Below, one piece after another: positions 37,661 through 47,095 of a stretch of 64,000 bases of DNA. A program made the translations under genes and the position numbers. The notes below the pieces were generated by a model. That model saw only the letters and a list, made by a program, of their open reading frames with translations. It did not search any database and had not been told where the DNA came from. Origin of the DNA: an uncultured Flavobacteriales bacterium (lineage in GTDB: Bacteria > Bacteroidota > Bacteroidia > Flavobacteriales > BACL11); NCBI GenBank assembly GCA_943789505.1, contig CALSUJ010000001.1:372001-436000 (forward strand), written 5' to 3'. Positions within the stretch are counted from its first letter, which is position 1, and each line of letters begins with the position of its first letter.

Positions 37661-37727
37661 AAAACCCACTCAAATGAGTGGGTTTCTTTTTGGTGGGCCT
37701 CTCGGTCCTAATTTCGAACTTTTTTAG
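37661..37727 (+). repeat. element B, copy B3
   Basis: A 10-bp stem (AACCCACTCA with TGAGTGGGTT, 37663-37684), T run, GGGCCTCTCGGTCC stem and AATTTCGAACTTTTTTAG. The stem begins five bases after the FISUMP stop, so it is also that gene's intrinsic terminator. Confidence 0.93.
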
Positions 37728-37739
37728 AAAATTAATAAG

Positions 37740-37748
37740 TATGTTTGC
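37740..37748 (+). promoter_or_regulatory. -7 box, leaderless start
   Basis: TATGTTTGC ends three bases before the ATG at 37752. The T run of B3's tail sits about 20 bases upstream of the box, where a -33 element is expected. Confidence 0.6.
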
Positions 37749-37751
37749 ATT

Positions 37752-39173
37752 ATGAAAAAAATACTTTATTTAATCTTACTACTTCCATTTTTATCTTACT
37801 CACAGATAATAGTAACAAGTGCAAATCTTCCAAACATTGGTGATACCGTAATTACAGCAGAAGATTTTGGCAATTATTTACCTGGACCATCTGGAGCGAA
37901 TCAAAACTGGAATTTTGCAAATGCCGCAGGAATGCCAGATATGCTGCTAGGATTTATTGATCCTTTAACAACCCCGTATCAAGCTAGTTTTCCCTCAAGT
38001 AATATTTGTGCGCAGCTAGATTCGGCAACGTATTATTATTTAAATAGATCGGTAAATGGACTTGCTGCTGTTGGTTATGTTGATGCAGGAATGGTTTATC
38101 CTAACAATAAGATGTTATTACCTACACCTTTAAATTATTTAGACACCATTACCAATACGCAGATTCTATTTCAATGGGATACCTTGCTGTCTCCTCCACT
38201 GCCTTCTATTTTAGCAGGAATACCTGGGCCTTTTACTATTGACTCTATTAAAGCAGTTTATGGAAATACGGATAAATATATTGTGGATGGATGGGGTCAA
38301 GTTCAGCTTCCAAATGGAACTTTTGATGCATTAAGAGTATATGAAACAAGTTTTGAGTTTGATAATACTTTGCTCAAGATAACAGACACATTAACAGGTT
38401 TATCTCAATGGGTGCAAGAGCCTAATAGTGGTTCTATCTCTTGGAATGAGAGTCGTTATAGCTGGAGAACTAATGACTCTACAATAACTTGGAGTTTAGC
38501 TGAAATTGAAACAGATTCTGCAGGAAATCCTTATGGAGATATTGTTTACTACTTAGGTAATTCCTTGAATAGCATTGTTGTTTCTCCGCCAATGGTTGAT
38601 TTAGATAAATTGGTAGATGTGAGCTGTAATGGATTTTCAGATGGATTTATTATGTTAGATGTCTTTGGAACTGCTTTTCCTTTTACTTTCTCTTGGGCAG
38701 GCCCAAATGGATTCACGGATGCAAGTCAAGATATTTTTAATTTATTTGCTGGCACTTATATGGTAACTGTTACGGATGCCAATGGAAATAGTACAGTAGA
38801 AACATATGTAATTAATGAACCACCACCACTAACCGCTTCAATTAGTCAGTCTGCACTTGATTTAACAGCCAATGTAAGTGGAGGAATACCTCCGTACAGT
38901 TATACATGGATTACAGGAGATACTTTATCAACTATTACACCATCTTCTAATGGTATATATAGCTGTGATGTGAAAGATAAAGCAGGATGTATTATAAATG
39001 TAGTTTTTACTGTTACTAATGTCCCTACAAGTATTTTAGAATTTAATTCAGAAAGAAAACTTTTAAAAATTACTGATATATTAGGACAAAAAACTCCTTA
39101 CAGAAAAAATACACCTCTCTTTTACATCTATGATGATGGAACTGTGGAGAAGAAAATATTTTTGAATAAATAA
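37752..39173 (+). CDS. secreted SprB-repeat protein with short sorting tail
   Basis: 473 aa. Signal peptide MKKILYLILLLPFLSYSQ. The first ~270 residues are a beta-rich domain of unknown type (NLPNIGDTVITAEDFGNYLP, then GPSGANQNWNFANAAG). From about 290 there are SprB-type repeats (DVSCNGFSDGFIMLDVFG … FTFSWAGPNGFT … GTYMVTVTDANG). The tail is KLLKITDILGQKT … LFYIYDDGTVEKKIF. SprB repeats occur in gliding adhesins of Flavobacteriia, but this protein is far smaller than SprB. Confidence 0.85.
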   Translation: MKKILYLILLLPFLSYSQIIVTSANLPNIGDTVITAEDFGNYLPGPSGANQNWNFANAAGMPDMLLGFIDPLTTPYQASFPSSNICAQLDSATYYYLNRSVNGLAAVGYVDAGMVYPNNKMLLPTPLNYLDTITNTQILFQWDTLLSPPLPSILAGIPGPFTIDSIKAVYGNTDKYIVDGWGQVQLPNGTFDALRVYETSFEFDNTLLKITDTLTGLSQWVQEPNSGSISWNESRYSWRTNDSTITWSLAEIETDSAGNPYGDIVYYLGNSLNSIVVSPPMVDLDKLVDVSCNGFSDGFIMLDVFGTAFPFTFSWAGPNGFTDASQDIFNLFAGTYMVTVTDANGNSTVETYVINEPPPLTASISQSALDLTANVSGGIPPYSYTWITGDTLSTITPSSNGIYSCDVKDKAGCIINVVFTVTNVPTSILEFNSERKLLKITDILGQKTPYRKNTPLFYIYDDGTVEKKIFLNK

Positions 39174-39239
39174 AAACCCACTCATTTGAGTGGGTTTCTT
39201 TTTGGTGGGCCTCTCGGTCCTTATTTCGAACTTTTTTAG
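39172..39239 (+). repeat. element B, copy B4
   Basis: Stem AACCCACTCA with TGAGTGGGTT at 39174-39195, GGGCCTCTCGGTCC and TTATTTCGAACTTTTTTAG. It begins inside the stop codon of the SprB-repeat gene. Confidence 0.93.
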
Positions 39240-39249
39240 CAAATTTTAG

Positions 39250-39258
39250 TAAGTTTGC
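39250..39258 (+). promoter_or_regulatory. -7 box, leaderless start
   Basis: TAAGTTTGC ends three bases before the ATG at 39262. Confidence 0.6.
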
Positions 39259-39261
39259 ACT

Positions 39262-40146
39262 ATGAAAAATATATTTTTATTTACAGTTTGTTTTACAGTT
39301 TTTATGGGTTGTAAGAAAGAAGAAAATTTACCCGCTCCCTATGTTCCTGTTGATAATGTGACTGAGGGATACAGAATGCTATTAATGGGAAATAGTTTTT
39401 TTAGACCATATGCCGAAAATCTTGATGTCATGGCAATTGACGCAGGTTTTGTAAATCATAATAGCACTATTGTTATTCGTGGTGGTGCAAATGGAAGGGC
39501 TATCAACTTTTGGAATGATTCAACAAGCATAGAGCATAGCTTGATTAAGTCTGCACTTGATGAAGGAGGAATAGATTATTTAGGTATGACAAGTGGACAT
39601 GATACTGTTAATCGTATTGAGGGTTTTCAATTTTGGATCGATTATGCATTGCAAAATAATCCAAATATTACTATTTTCATTTCTTTAGCACCATTTGATT
39701 ATCCAGCTGGCGACCCAAATGGAACTCGACCAGACTGGGATACTCTCGCAGCAGATAATGGATTCAGTTCTATACAAGAAATGTTTGATTTTTATATAAA
39801 TGAGATTTTACATAATGAAATTGTAGACCAATTGCGTGCCGAATTTCCGACTACTAAAATATTTACCATACCAACCGGATGGGCTACATATAATTTATAT
39901 CAAATGAATATTGATAGCTTATTATTAGATCAAATTGATATGTTTGGATCATCGGCTTCCTCAATCTTTGTTGATTCAAAGGGGCATCAAGGCGATATTG
40001 TTAAAAAAACAGGTGGTTTAGTATGGCTTAATAGTATTTATAGTGTTAATTTAAATGAGAACACCTATGATACAGGGTTCAATACAGACTTGCACCAAAT
40101 CGCAAAGCAAATAACTGATAGTCATAACCCAAATTACAAACAGTAA
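39262..40146 (+). CDS. SGNH-like lipoprotein
   Basis: 294 aa. Lipobox CFTVFMGC followed by KKEE gives a surface or outer-membrane lipoprotein. MLLMGNSFFRPYAENLD is an SGNH block I with N for D (GNS), similar to DUF4886-type proteins. YLGMTSGHD and a late SHNPN are further candidates for active-site blocks. Catalytic residues are not certain. A leaderless promoter from the B4 region would drive it. Confidence 0.6.
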   Translation: MKNIFLFTVCFTVFMGCKKEENLPAPYVPVDNVTEGYRMLLMGNSFFRPYAENLDVMAIDAGFVNHNSTIVIRGGANGRAINFWNDSTSIEHSLIKSALDEGGIDYLGMTSGHDTVNRIEGFQFWIDYALQNNPNITIFISLAPFDYPAGDPNGTRPDWDTLAADNGFSSIQEMFDFYINEILHNEIVDQLRAEFPTTKIFTIPTGWATYNLYQMNIDSLLLDQIDMFGSSASSIFVDSKGHQGDIVKKTGGLVWLNSIYSVNLNENTYDTGFNTDLHQIAKQITDSHNPNYKQ

Positions 40147-40239
40147 AGATCAATCATTTGTAAAAATCAGGAATTTAAATTTTAAAAAATTACCTGAATA
40201 TTAAAACGAACACATTAAATCAATAAATAAAATTTAAAA

Positions 40240-41695
40240 ATGAAAGCTATTCTACCAATTATAATTACTCTATTCATAGTAAGTACAGGTAAATCTCAAA
40301 TTGATACCGTTACTAGTTTTACTACTGTAATTAAACCAAATCATAATATTAGCTTGGAGAATGCTTTATATGATGAAGGCTCATTTATGACTTATGATAG
40401 TAGCTCTGCGATGATTAATTTAAACGGAGCAGCATTCTCGATAGATTATATCAATCAAGACGGAGGTACTAATTTTGATGGTTATCCATCTGGCAGCATC
40501 GGTGGGGTAAGAAAATCGGGGGTATATTATCCTGGAAATTATTCAGCTTCAGGAATGCCTGTACAATTGCAAAGTTTAGAACATGATTTCAGATTAAAAT
40601 GGAAACCCTTGCAAATAAATGCTGATGATGTCGATGATAAATGGTGGGCTACTATTAATGTAATTTTTGATATTGGAGACTCAAATCTCTTTCCTGTTGG
40701 AACTGAAAGAGATTTTGATATTGTTATTCAATTTCAACGCTATGAACAAGATGCTCTAATAGACAACCCTAATACTGGGGGTGCATATTGGTGGTTTGCT
40801 CGTGATTCCAATGGCGATATTGAGCCATTTAGTTTAATGATTGAAGGAGTTGAATATCAGTGGGCCATCAGATATAAATTTTTCAATTATCCATCTGGTC
40901 ACAATAACGAACATAAAAATAATAAAGTTCATATTAAGTTCATTCCTATTGATAATAACCACATTCCATTAGAATTGGATCACCCTTTAAAAAGGTTTGT
41001 TGATGCTACTGTTGACTATTTACAGTATGTTAATCTTCCAACTGCAGAATTAAACCTTGCTAATCAAAAAGTTGCAAACCCTAACTTATGGGTAAAAAAA
41101 GTTTCGGCAGGCTATGAAGTTTATTCTGGAAACTCAACCCTAGGTCAAGATTATTTTTACACGATAGTGGATAATATAACGCCAGATGAACCAACTAATT
41201 TAACATTAACGCCATTAGCAAATAGTTTCGTTTTAAATTGGGACACTCACCCAACAGAAAATTACGAATCTTATACTGTTTACAGGTCCGAAAATGGTGG
41301 TCAGTTCACAAAACTTGATTCGTTGATTTACACAAATACATGCGAAGATTCAACAATTGTTAATGGTGTAGATTATCAGTATTACGTCACCGTTCTAGAT
41401 CGTTCATTTAACGAATCTTCTCCATCTAATAGCAATTACTCTATCTACAAGTAATTATTCAAATTATAAGGTTTCGATATATCCGAATCCAACAAGTAAC
41501 ACCGTTAGATTAGTCGGAAAAATTGAATTTTCAGGAGATATCAGCATTTACAATAATTTAGGTCAAAACATCACGAAGCATACTAACGTAAGCAAGGTTA
41601 ATAATAATCTGGTCATCATAGATTTATCCAATCTTAATTCGGGCTTTTATTATATTAAAACTAAAACTACCGCCAACAAGGTGTATAAGCAATAA
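40240..41695 (+). pseudogene. secreted glycan-binding/hydrolase-like protein with Fn3 and frameshifted T9SS domain
   Basis: About 484 aa when restored. Signal peptide MKAILPIIITLFIVSTGKSQ. Residues 20-290 form a jelly-roll-like domain rich in Trp (DKWWATINVIFDIGD, GGAYWWFARDSNGDIE), reminiscent of GH12-type glycoside hydrolases. A fibronectin III domain follows (DEPTNLTLTPLANSFVLNW). An extra A at about 41443 ends the frame at 41454. The other frame continues SNYKVSIYPNPTSNTVRL to the stop at 41693-41695, a canonical type A sorting domain. If the indel is real, the product is secreted to the periplasm but cannot be sorted. Confidence 0.75.
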
Positions 41696-42179
41696 CACCC
41701 TTCGGGATGTAACTACTCATACACATATCGTTGGCGATAATTTATGGAAACTGAATTAATTGGCATCTAAATAAGAAATAATCTTTTGATTCATTCAGTA
41801 ATTTAATGAAACAGTTACTATTCATACTACAGTAAATTACTTAAATACATCTAACTTCTTCTAAATCAATTTAGTTTTCATAATACAAGAATAATAGATA
41901 TAAAGAAGTTAGGTGTATCGTAGTAAATCTTAATAAAGAAACCCACTCAATTGAGTGGGTTTATTTTTGGTGGGCCTCTCGGTCCTAAGTTCGAACTTTT
42001 TCCATAGGTATATTACTCTGAATATGTAAGGCTGTTACTAGATATGAAAATTGTTATAAGTTTCTTGAATTCGTAAGATGTTATTTAAAAATATATTGTA
42101 ATTTGCAAGAGACTACATATTTTTGCAGTGTTAAAATCGATTTAAGCACTTAAAACAAATTATTAAATTTAAAAAAAAT
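41696..42179 (+). other. intergenic: inverted repeat, element B5, promoter
   Basis: This 484-base gap holds three things. An inverted repeat has arms ATACATCTAACTTCTT (41845-41860) and AAGAAGTTAGGTGTAT (41903-41918), with one mismatch and a 42-base loop. Element B5 follows at 41937-42000. A -7 box TATTTTTGC at 42118-42126 gives a 53-base leader for the next gene. No coding frame is seen. Confidence 0.6.
41937..42000 (+). repeat. element B, copy B5
   Basis: Stem AACCCACTCA with TGAGTGGGTT (41939-41961), GGGCCTCTCGGTCC and TAAGTTCGAACTTTT. This copy is not directly behind a gene; about 240 bases separate it from the upstream stop. Confidence 0.92.
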
Positions 42180-43190
42180 ATGAAAAAATTATTATTAACA
42201 ACAATGGTAGCTTTGGCAATCTTATTTGCTCGAGCACAAACACCTTGTGACTCGGTTTCAGTTTCTGGATCACAAAATCAGTTAACATTAACATCAATAA
42301 GTATAATTGATTATTGGATTACTACTGCTCCAGATGGAACAGTTTTAGGCCAGGATAGCTTATGGAATCAACATAGTGTATTTAACTACAGTCCAACAGG
42401 AAGTCCTTATGATACAATTGTAACTTGTTTATTTACAATGAACACGACATGTTGTTTAACATATGTGTGGAATGGAAGTGTTTGGACGATTCCAGGAGGA
42501 ACTCCTACACCTTCTTGGGATTGTGCGCCAAATACAATATTAGGCTGTGCTGACCCAGGAACTGGATTAGGACAATATACTTCATTGTCATCTTGTCAAG
42601 CTGCTTGCGGAGCACCACTACCTTCTTGGGATTGTGATCCTAGTGGTGTTGTTGGATGTTTCGATCCAGGAACTGGTACTGGACAATATACTACATTAGC
42701 TGCTTGTCAGGCTGTTTGTGCTAGTACAGTATCTAATCTTTGTGATTCCATGACTCTTTTTAGTACAGGTGGTTCACCGCAAACAATTTTAATGGCTGAA
42801 GTGCCTAATATTAGTACCATTATTGATTATTGGATTACTACTGCTCCAGACGGAACAGTTTTAGGTGAAGATAGTATGTGGAATTCACATCAGATTTTTA
42901 ATAATATGAATAATGGTCAGCCGTATGACACTATTAATGTTTGTATTTCTTACTTTGATGCTATTGGATATTCTACATGCTGTGTGACCTGGATATGGGA
43001 TGCGAATTCAGGCCTTTGGGCAAGGATGGGTAGTGTGACTTCCATAGGAGAGATAGGCTCATTTGATAAAAAACTAATTAAAGTAGTTGATCTCTTAGGA
43101 AGAGAAACATCTGTAAATAGTAATCAAACCTTATTCTTTATTTATGAAGATGGTACGATTGAGAAAAGATATATTATAGATAGAAATTAA
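42180..43190 (+). CDS. secreted Cys-repeat protein with short sorting tail
   Basis: 336 aa. Signal peptide MKKLLLTTMVALAILFARAQ. It has two related halves (IIDYWITTAPDGTVLG appears at about 37 and 216), each with a TCC(L/V)T-V/I-W motif. Between them are two four-Cys units, WDCAPNTILGCADPGTGLGQ and WDCDPSGVVGCFDPGTGTGQ, each ending SLSSCQAAC or TLAACQAVC. The tail is KLIKVVDLLGRET … LFFIYEDGTIEKRYII. Its stop overlaps the next ATG by one base. Confidence 0.85.
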   Translation: MKKLLLTTMVALAILFARAQTPCDSVSVSGSQNQLTLTSISIIDYWITTAPDGTVLGQDSLWNQHSVFNYSPTGSPYDTIVTCLFTMNTTCCLTYVWNGSVWTIPGGTPTPSWDCAPNTILGCADPGTGLGQYTSLSSCQAACGAPLPSWDCDPSGVVGCFDPGTGTGQYTTLAACQAVCASTVSNLCDSMTLFSTGGSPQTILMAEVPNISTIIDYWITTAPDGTVLGEDSMWNSHQIFNNMNNGQPYDTINVCISYFDAIGYSTCCVTWIWDANSGLWARMGSVTSIGEIGSFDKKLIKVVDLLGRETSVNSNQTLFFIYEDGTIEKRYIIDRN

Positions 43191-43765
43191 TGTATAAGAA
43201 GATACTTGTTTTCATATGTTGTGTAGTTTTAGTTTCTAAAACTGTCAGCTCACAGATTATTAGTGTAGAAGGAGTTTGGCATGCTGATTCAGTTCAGTAT
43301 GCCGCTCCTTTTTCATTAGGTTTTTGGTTTATAAATACAGGAAACACATCTATATTAGATTCAGTTATTACTGCTAACATAGTGATTTCTCCAGTTAATG
43401 CAACTCCACTAAATTGGCAGATATTAACCTTTACACAAAACATACCTCAAGGTGTTTTTGCGCCAGGAGATAGTCTCTTTATTGACGATTTAAATAATCC
43501 TCTTAATGGTGGCCCACAATTATATCAACAAGCAGGAGATAATTTAGTTGTCATCTGGCCAAGTTTTGTAGTCCCAGTTACTATTGATACTAGTATTACT
43601 CCCTTGTATGTAATCCCTCCTACAACATCTATTAATGAGATGATTTTTCCTATTAATAAGGCTCCATCTTATTATATATATGATGTTCTGGGTAGAAGAT
43701 ATGATAATATTAATGATATTCCTATAGGGGTTCATGTACATAAGAGATGGGAAGAAGTATATTAA
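43190..43765 (+). CDS. secreted protein with shortened sorting-like end
   Basis: 191 aa. Signal peptide MYKKILVFICCVVLVSKTVS, then SQIISVEG. The body is one Ig-like beta domain (GFWFINTGNTSILDSVITAN). The C-terminus NKAPSYYIYDVLGRRYDNIN resembles the IYDxLGRR turn of T9SS sorting domains but ends KRWEEVY rather than KKI(I/V)xE, so sorting is uncertain. It overlaps the upstream stop by one base and is likely co-expressed with that gene. Confidence 0.7.
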   Translation: MYKKILVFICCVVLVSKTVSSQIISVEGVWHADSVQYAAPFSLGFWFINTGNTSILDSVITANIVISPVNATPLNWQILTFTQNIPQGVFAPGDSLFIDDLNNPLNGGPQLYQQAGDNLVVIWPSFVVPVTIDTSITPLYVIPPTTSINEMIFPINKAPSYYIYDVLGRRYDNINDIPIGVHVHKRWEEVY

Positions 43766-43780
43766 AAAATAATATTTTCA

Positions 43781-45214
43781 ATGCATAATGCTTTAGATAC
43801 TATTGTGCAATCTCTCTCAAAGGAGGAGGTTAGATTCTTTAAATTATTTCTAAACAGAACAGATAATAAGAATCGAAAAGATGTAGATCTTTTTGATTAT
43901 ATGAAGAAGAAAAAAGGTGATTTCACTACAAAAGATGTCTTAAAGAAACTAGAAACAAATCCAAATAATTATTATCAAATTAAGAACCGACTTTATCATG
44001 AATTAAATAATTCTATGGTATGGCAGCATATTTGGAAAGATAACCAATCTAAATCGTTTAGTTTTGTTTTGCTATCTAGAGTTTATAAGAATAAAGGTGA
44101 ATTAGAGCTAGCTTTTCACTACCTTAAAAAAGCGGAGAATGAAGCAATAGATTCAGAGTTATATGAGGTTTTGTCTATCATTTATTCAGAGATAATTAAG
44201 ATTTCTCATGAACTACTTTCTATTGATGTAGATTGTTATATTGAGCTAAAAAGAAATAATATTAAGATATTATCTGAGATTGATGAGATGGATTTATTAT
44301 TAGCCAAAATAATGTATGATATAAGAACAAAACAGAATTTTGGCAAATCAGATATTAGCTTAGTTAAACTGATTAAAACAAAATACGGAAAGATTTCAAA
44401 AGAAAAGAATTTAGTAAGTAGCACTAGATTTAGAATAAGATTATTTAAAATGTATAGTCGTTTATTGCTGCAGGAACGCGATTATCAATCATTAGAGAAG
44501 TTTCTAATTGAAAGTAATAATGAGTTTGGAAAGGATAAGTTATTTAACAGATCAAATCATAATGAGAAGCTCACCTTATTAACTTATCTGACTAATTGCT
44601 TGTATAAAACTAAGAAGTATAAACAGTCATTGAAATATTCCGAACAATTATTAATTAGCATGAAAGAATACGATTCTTTTCTTTATGATAAATATCTGTT
44701 TTACTATTATAATATGCTTGTCTTAAATTATGCTAAAACGGATAAAAAGAAAGCATTAGATTATTTAAATAAAGCAAGTAAGAGTGATGCAATTAAGAGG
44801 CTACCATCTTATAATGCGTTTATTTATTTAAATCGTTCATTAATTTATTACTATGAAGATAATTATAAAGAATCCCAAAAGAATATTGCTAGATTAATTA
44901 TGCAAGAGGACTTTTTATTGTTAGATAAATCATTCCAATTAAAAATATTAGTTACTGAATTAATGATTAGAATGATAGTTTCGAATAAGTATCTTAATGA
45001 TAAGATTATACGTATTGAATCGGATTATAAGTCTTTATTATTAGAAGAGAATTATATAAGAGAGAAGAAAATGATAGATTTAATCTTTAAGAAGATTAGT
45101 GATGGGGATGTTGTAGATAATAAAGAGGATTTATTGTCTAGCATGTCAGATTCAGATTCTAAAGATTTAGATATTATAAGTTATAATATATGGATAAAAG
45201 AAAATATAAAATGA
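43781..45214 (+). CDS. helical (TPR-like) cytosolic protein, unknown
   Basis: 477 aa, no signal peptide. The start LSKEEVRFFKLFLNRTDNK, then FDYMKKKKG and LKKLETNPNNYYQIKNRL, resembles a family of Flavobacteriales proteins with an N-terminal helical domain and TPR-like repeats. LLSRVYKNKGELELAFHYL and NKASKSDAIKRLPSYNAF are TPR-type pairs. It lacks the HTH or kinase domains seen in some tetratricopeptide regulators. The last four bases (ATGA) overlap the start of the next gene. Role unknown. Confidence 0.6.
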   Translation: MHNALDTIVQSLSKEEVRFFKLFLNRTDNKNRKDVDLFDYMKKKKGDFTTKDVLKKLETNPNNYYQIKNRLYHELNNSMVWQHIWKDNQSKSFSFVLLSRVYKNKGELELAFHYLKKAENEAIDSELYEVLSIIYSEIIKISHELLSIDVDCYIELKRNNIKILSEIDEMDLLLAKIMYDIRTKQNFGKSDISLVKLIKTKYGKISKEKNLVSSTRFRIRLFKMYSRLLLQERDYQSLEKFLIESNNEFGKDKLFNRSNHNEKLTLLTYLTNCLYKTKKYKQSLKYSEQLLISMKEYDSFLYDKYLFYYYNMLVLNYAKTDKKKALDYLNKASKSDAIKRLPSYNAFIYLNRSLIYYYEDNYKESQKNIARLIMQEDFLLLDKSFQLKILVTELMIRMIVSNKYLNDKIIRIESDYKSLLLEENYIREKKMIDLIFKKISDGDVVDNKEDLLSSMSDSDSKDLDIISYNIWIKENIK

Positions 45215-45570
45215 AAAATATAAAATTACCTTTAATAATTTCGCTTACTATTATTCTTTTTTCTTGCTCTAAAAATGAACCATTATCAATGCATTGGGAC
45301 TTAACTGGATGCTCGAATCCATGGGATAGCCACTTTAGTTTAGACACATTTTCAACTGATAGTTACAATGCGGGAGTATATAATTACTTTACTGAAGAAG
45401 GAATAGAAGTAAATTATGTAACATCTGAATTTGATTCTTCAAAAGTAGAGTTATGTTATGCTTTTCATTGTAAAACCGGAACCGTTATTACAGTAAATAT
45501 TCCGACAAAAGATAGAAGAAAATTAAAAAATTTAGCCCCTAATAATCAATTTGATTTGAGTTTTTACTAA
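45211..45570 (+). CDS. small lipoprotein, unknown
   Basis: 119 aa from the ATG at 45211, which overlaps the stop of the helical protein (ATGA). Seven extra codons upstream are possible but would break the lipoprotein signal. LPLIISLTIILFSC gives the lipobox. The mature part (CSNPWDSHFSLDTF, VELCYAFHCKTGTVI) is unrecognised; its Cys residues may pair. It is translationally coupled to the preceding gene. Confidence 0.65.
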   Translation: MKNIKLPLIISLTIILFSCSKNEPLSMHWDLTGCSNPWDSHFSLDTFSTDSYNAGVYNYFTEEGIEVNYVTSEFDSSKVELCYAFHCKTGTVITVNIPTKDRRKLKNLAPNNQFDLSFY

Positions 45571-45610
45571 AACCAATCTTTCAAAGATATTCTCTCCATG
45601 ATAAAAATTA

Positions 45611-45664
45611 AAATAAGTAGGTTTATTTTTGTTAGCCTCTCGGTCCTTATTTCGAACTTTTTTA
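45611..45664 (+). repeat. element B, copy B6 (degraded)
   Basis: The terminator palindrome is lost (only AAGTAGGTTTATTTTTG remains). TTAGCCTCTCGGTCC and TTATTTCGAACTTTTTTAG are intact. Confidence 0.8.
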
Positions 45665-45677
45665 GAAAATTATTTAA

Positions 45678-45686
45678 TATCTTTGT
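45678..45686 (+). promoter_or_regulatory. -7 box, leaderless start
   Basis: TATCTTTGT ends three bases before the ATG at 45690, directly after the tail of B6. Confidence 0.58.
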
Positions 45687-45689
45687 GTC

Positions 45690-47093
45690 ATGAAAAAGTT
45701 AATATTTTTTTTTGTTTCTTTAATCAGTTTTACATCTGTTCAATCTCAATGTAATTCTAATCCTTATCTTGTGTCTGGTTGGGGCGGAACTCTCTTATTG
45801 TCAGACAGTTCATCTATTAGTACTGGTTCGTCAACAAATTATTCTGTATCTTACTTATGGGATTTTGGAGATGGTTTTATTTCAAATCAACAAAATCCAT
45901 GTCATACTTATGGAGATATTTCAACTCTTCCAAATCCATGCTATGTAACCCTAACTGTTACATATTTTGATTCCACTACTTCATTAAATGTTTGTCAAGA
46001 TACAGATTCTATCGATATACTCTTTTTCATAAATCCATGTGTTTATGGAGATCTTCAAATTTCAGCTTCAGGAAGTAATCTTACAGCAAATCAATCATAT
46101 TCTAGCTCTATAACAGTTTGTCCCAATGTATATCCAAATTCATTTTTATGGTCTAATGGAGATACAAGCCAGACAATAAATGTATCAGGACCAGGATTAT
46201 ATTCATGTATAGTTACTTCTAATGTAGGTTGTGTCTATACAGAATCATATAATTATTATGGAACTCTGACACCAACTTTTGATTGTACTCAGATGGATAT
46301 TTTTGAAGCTAATAATGATTTTAATATTTTGTCATTTCAATCTTCATATTTAAATAATAATTATTTTCCAGAACTTATTGATTCTCTATCTTATTGGGAA
46401 GCGTATACACCTGACGGAAATATTTGCGGATTGTACCCAATGAACGGAAACTTTTCGTTTCAAAATTTTGGGTTAGGTGGTTCCCCTTCAGATTCAATGA
46501 ATATATGTTTTTATGCTTACCTTTATGACAGTTATTACCAACACAATTTATCAGCCTCACCTCCACAGGGAAGCTTATGCAGTAGCTGTGATTTATTTTT
46601 TTGGGATGGAAGCAATTGGGTAACACAATTAATTAATACAACATATGATTGTGATTTAGTAAATGGATGTTATGATCCTGGCACAGGATTAGGGACCTAT
46701 ACTTCATTATCTGCTTGTCAGAATAATTGTGTAATTCCAGCAACATATGATTGTGATTTAGTAAGTGGATGTTATGATCCTGGCACAGGATTGGGAACTT
46801 ATGCTTCATTATCTGCTTGCCAGAATAATTGTGTAATTCCAGCAACGTATGATTGTGATTTAGTAAGTGGGTGTTATGATCCTGGCACAGGATTGGGGGC
46901 TTATGCTTCTTTATCCGCTTGTCAAAGTAATTGTATTGTTAGCTCAACAAATGAATTTAGTGGTATTATTTCAAGAAAATTAATAAAGATAGTAGATGTA
47001 TATGGAAGAGAAATAAATACTATAAAAGAAAATCAACCTTTATTTTACATCTATGATGAAGGAACAGTGGAGAAGAAAATATTTTTTGAATAA
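45690..47093 (+). CDS. secreted PKD/Cys-repeat protein with short sorting tail
   Basis: 467 aa. Signal peptide MKKLIFFFVSLISFTSVQSQ. A PKD-type domain (SYLWDFGDGFISNQQNPCHTY), a second Ig-like domain (SFLWSNGDTSQTINVSGPG) and a unique domain to about 315 follow. Three near-identical tandem units (CDLVSGCYDPGTGLGTY … SLSACQNNC) come next. The tail is KLIKIVDVYGREI … LFYIYDEGTVEKKIF. The Cys units match those of the gene at 42180. Likely surface-exposed; no enzyme motif seen. Confidence 0.86.
   Translation: MKKLIFFFVSLISFTSVQSQCNSNPYLVSGWGGTLLLSDSSSISTGSSTNYSVSYLWDFGDGFISNQQNPCHTYGDISTLPNPCYVTLTVTYFDSTTSLNVCQDTDSIDILFFINPCVYGDLQISASGSNLTANQSYSSSITVCPNVYPNSFLWSNGDTSQTINVSGPGLYSCIVTSNVGCVYTESYNYYGTLTPTFDCTQMDIFEANNDFNILSFQSSYLNNNYFPELIDSLSYWEAYTPDGNICGLYPMNGNFSFQNFGLGGSPSDSMNICFYAYLYDSYYQHNLSASPPQGSLCSSCDLFFWDGSNWVTQLINTTYDCDLVNGCYDPGTGLGTYTSLSACQNNCVIPATYDCDLVSGCYDPGTGLGTYASLSACQNNCVIPATYDCDLVSGCYDPGTGLGAYASLSACQSNCIVSSTNEFSGIISRKLIKIVDVYGREINTIKENQPLFYIYDEGTVEKKIFFE
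46641..46940 (+). repeat. three tandem 102-bp Cys-repeat units
   Basis: Units start at 46641, 46743 and 46845, each beginning ACATATGATTGTGATTTAGT or ACGTATGATT. Each encodes 34 aa with four Cys in the order DC, GC, CQ, NC. The DNA units differ at only a few bases, so duplication is recent. Confidence 0.93.
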
Positions 47094-47095
47094 AT

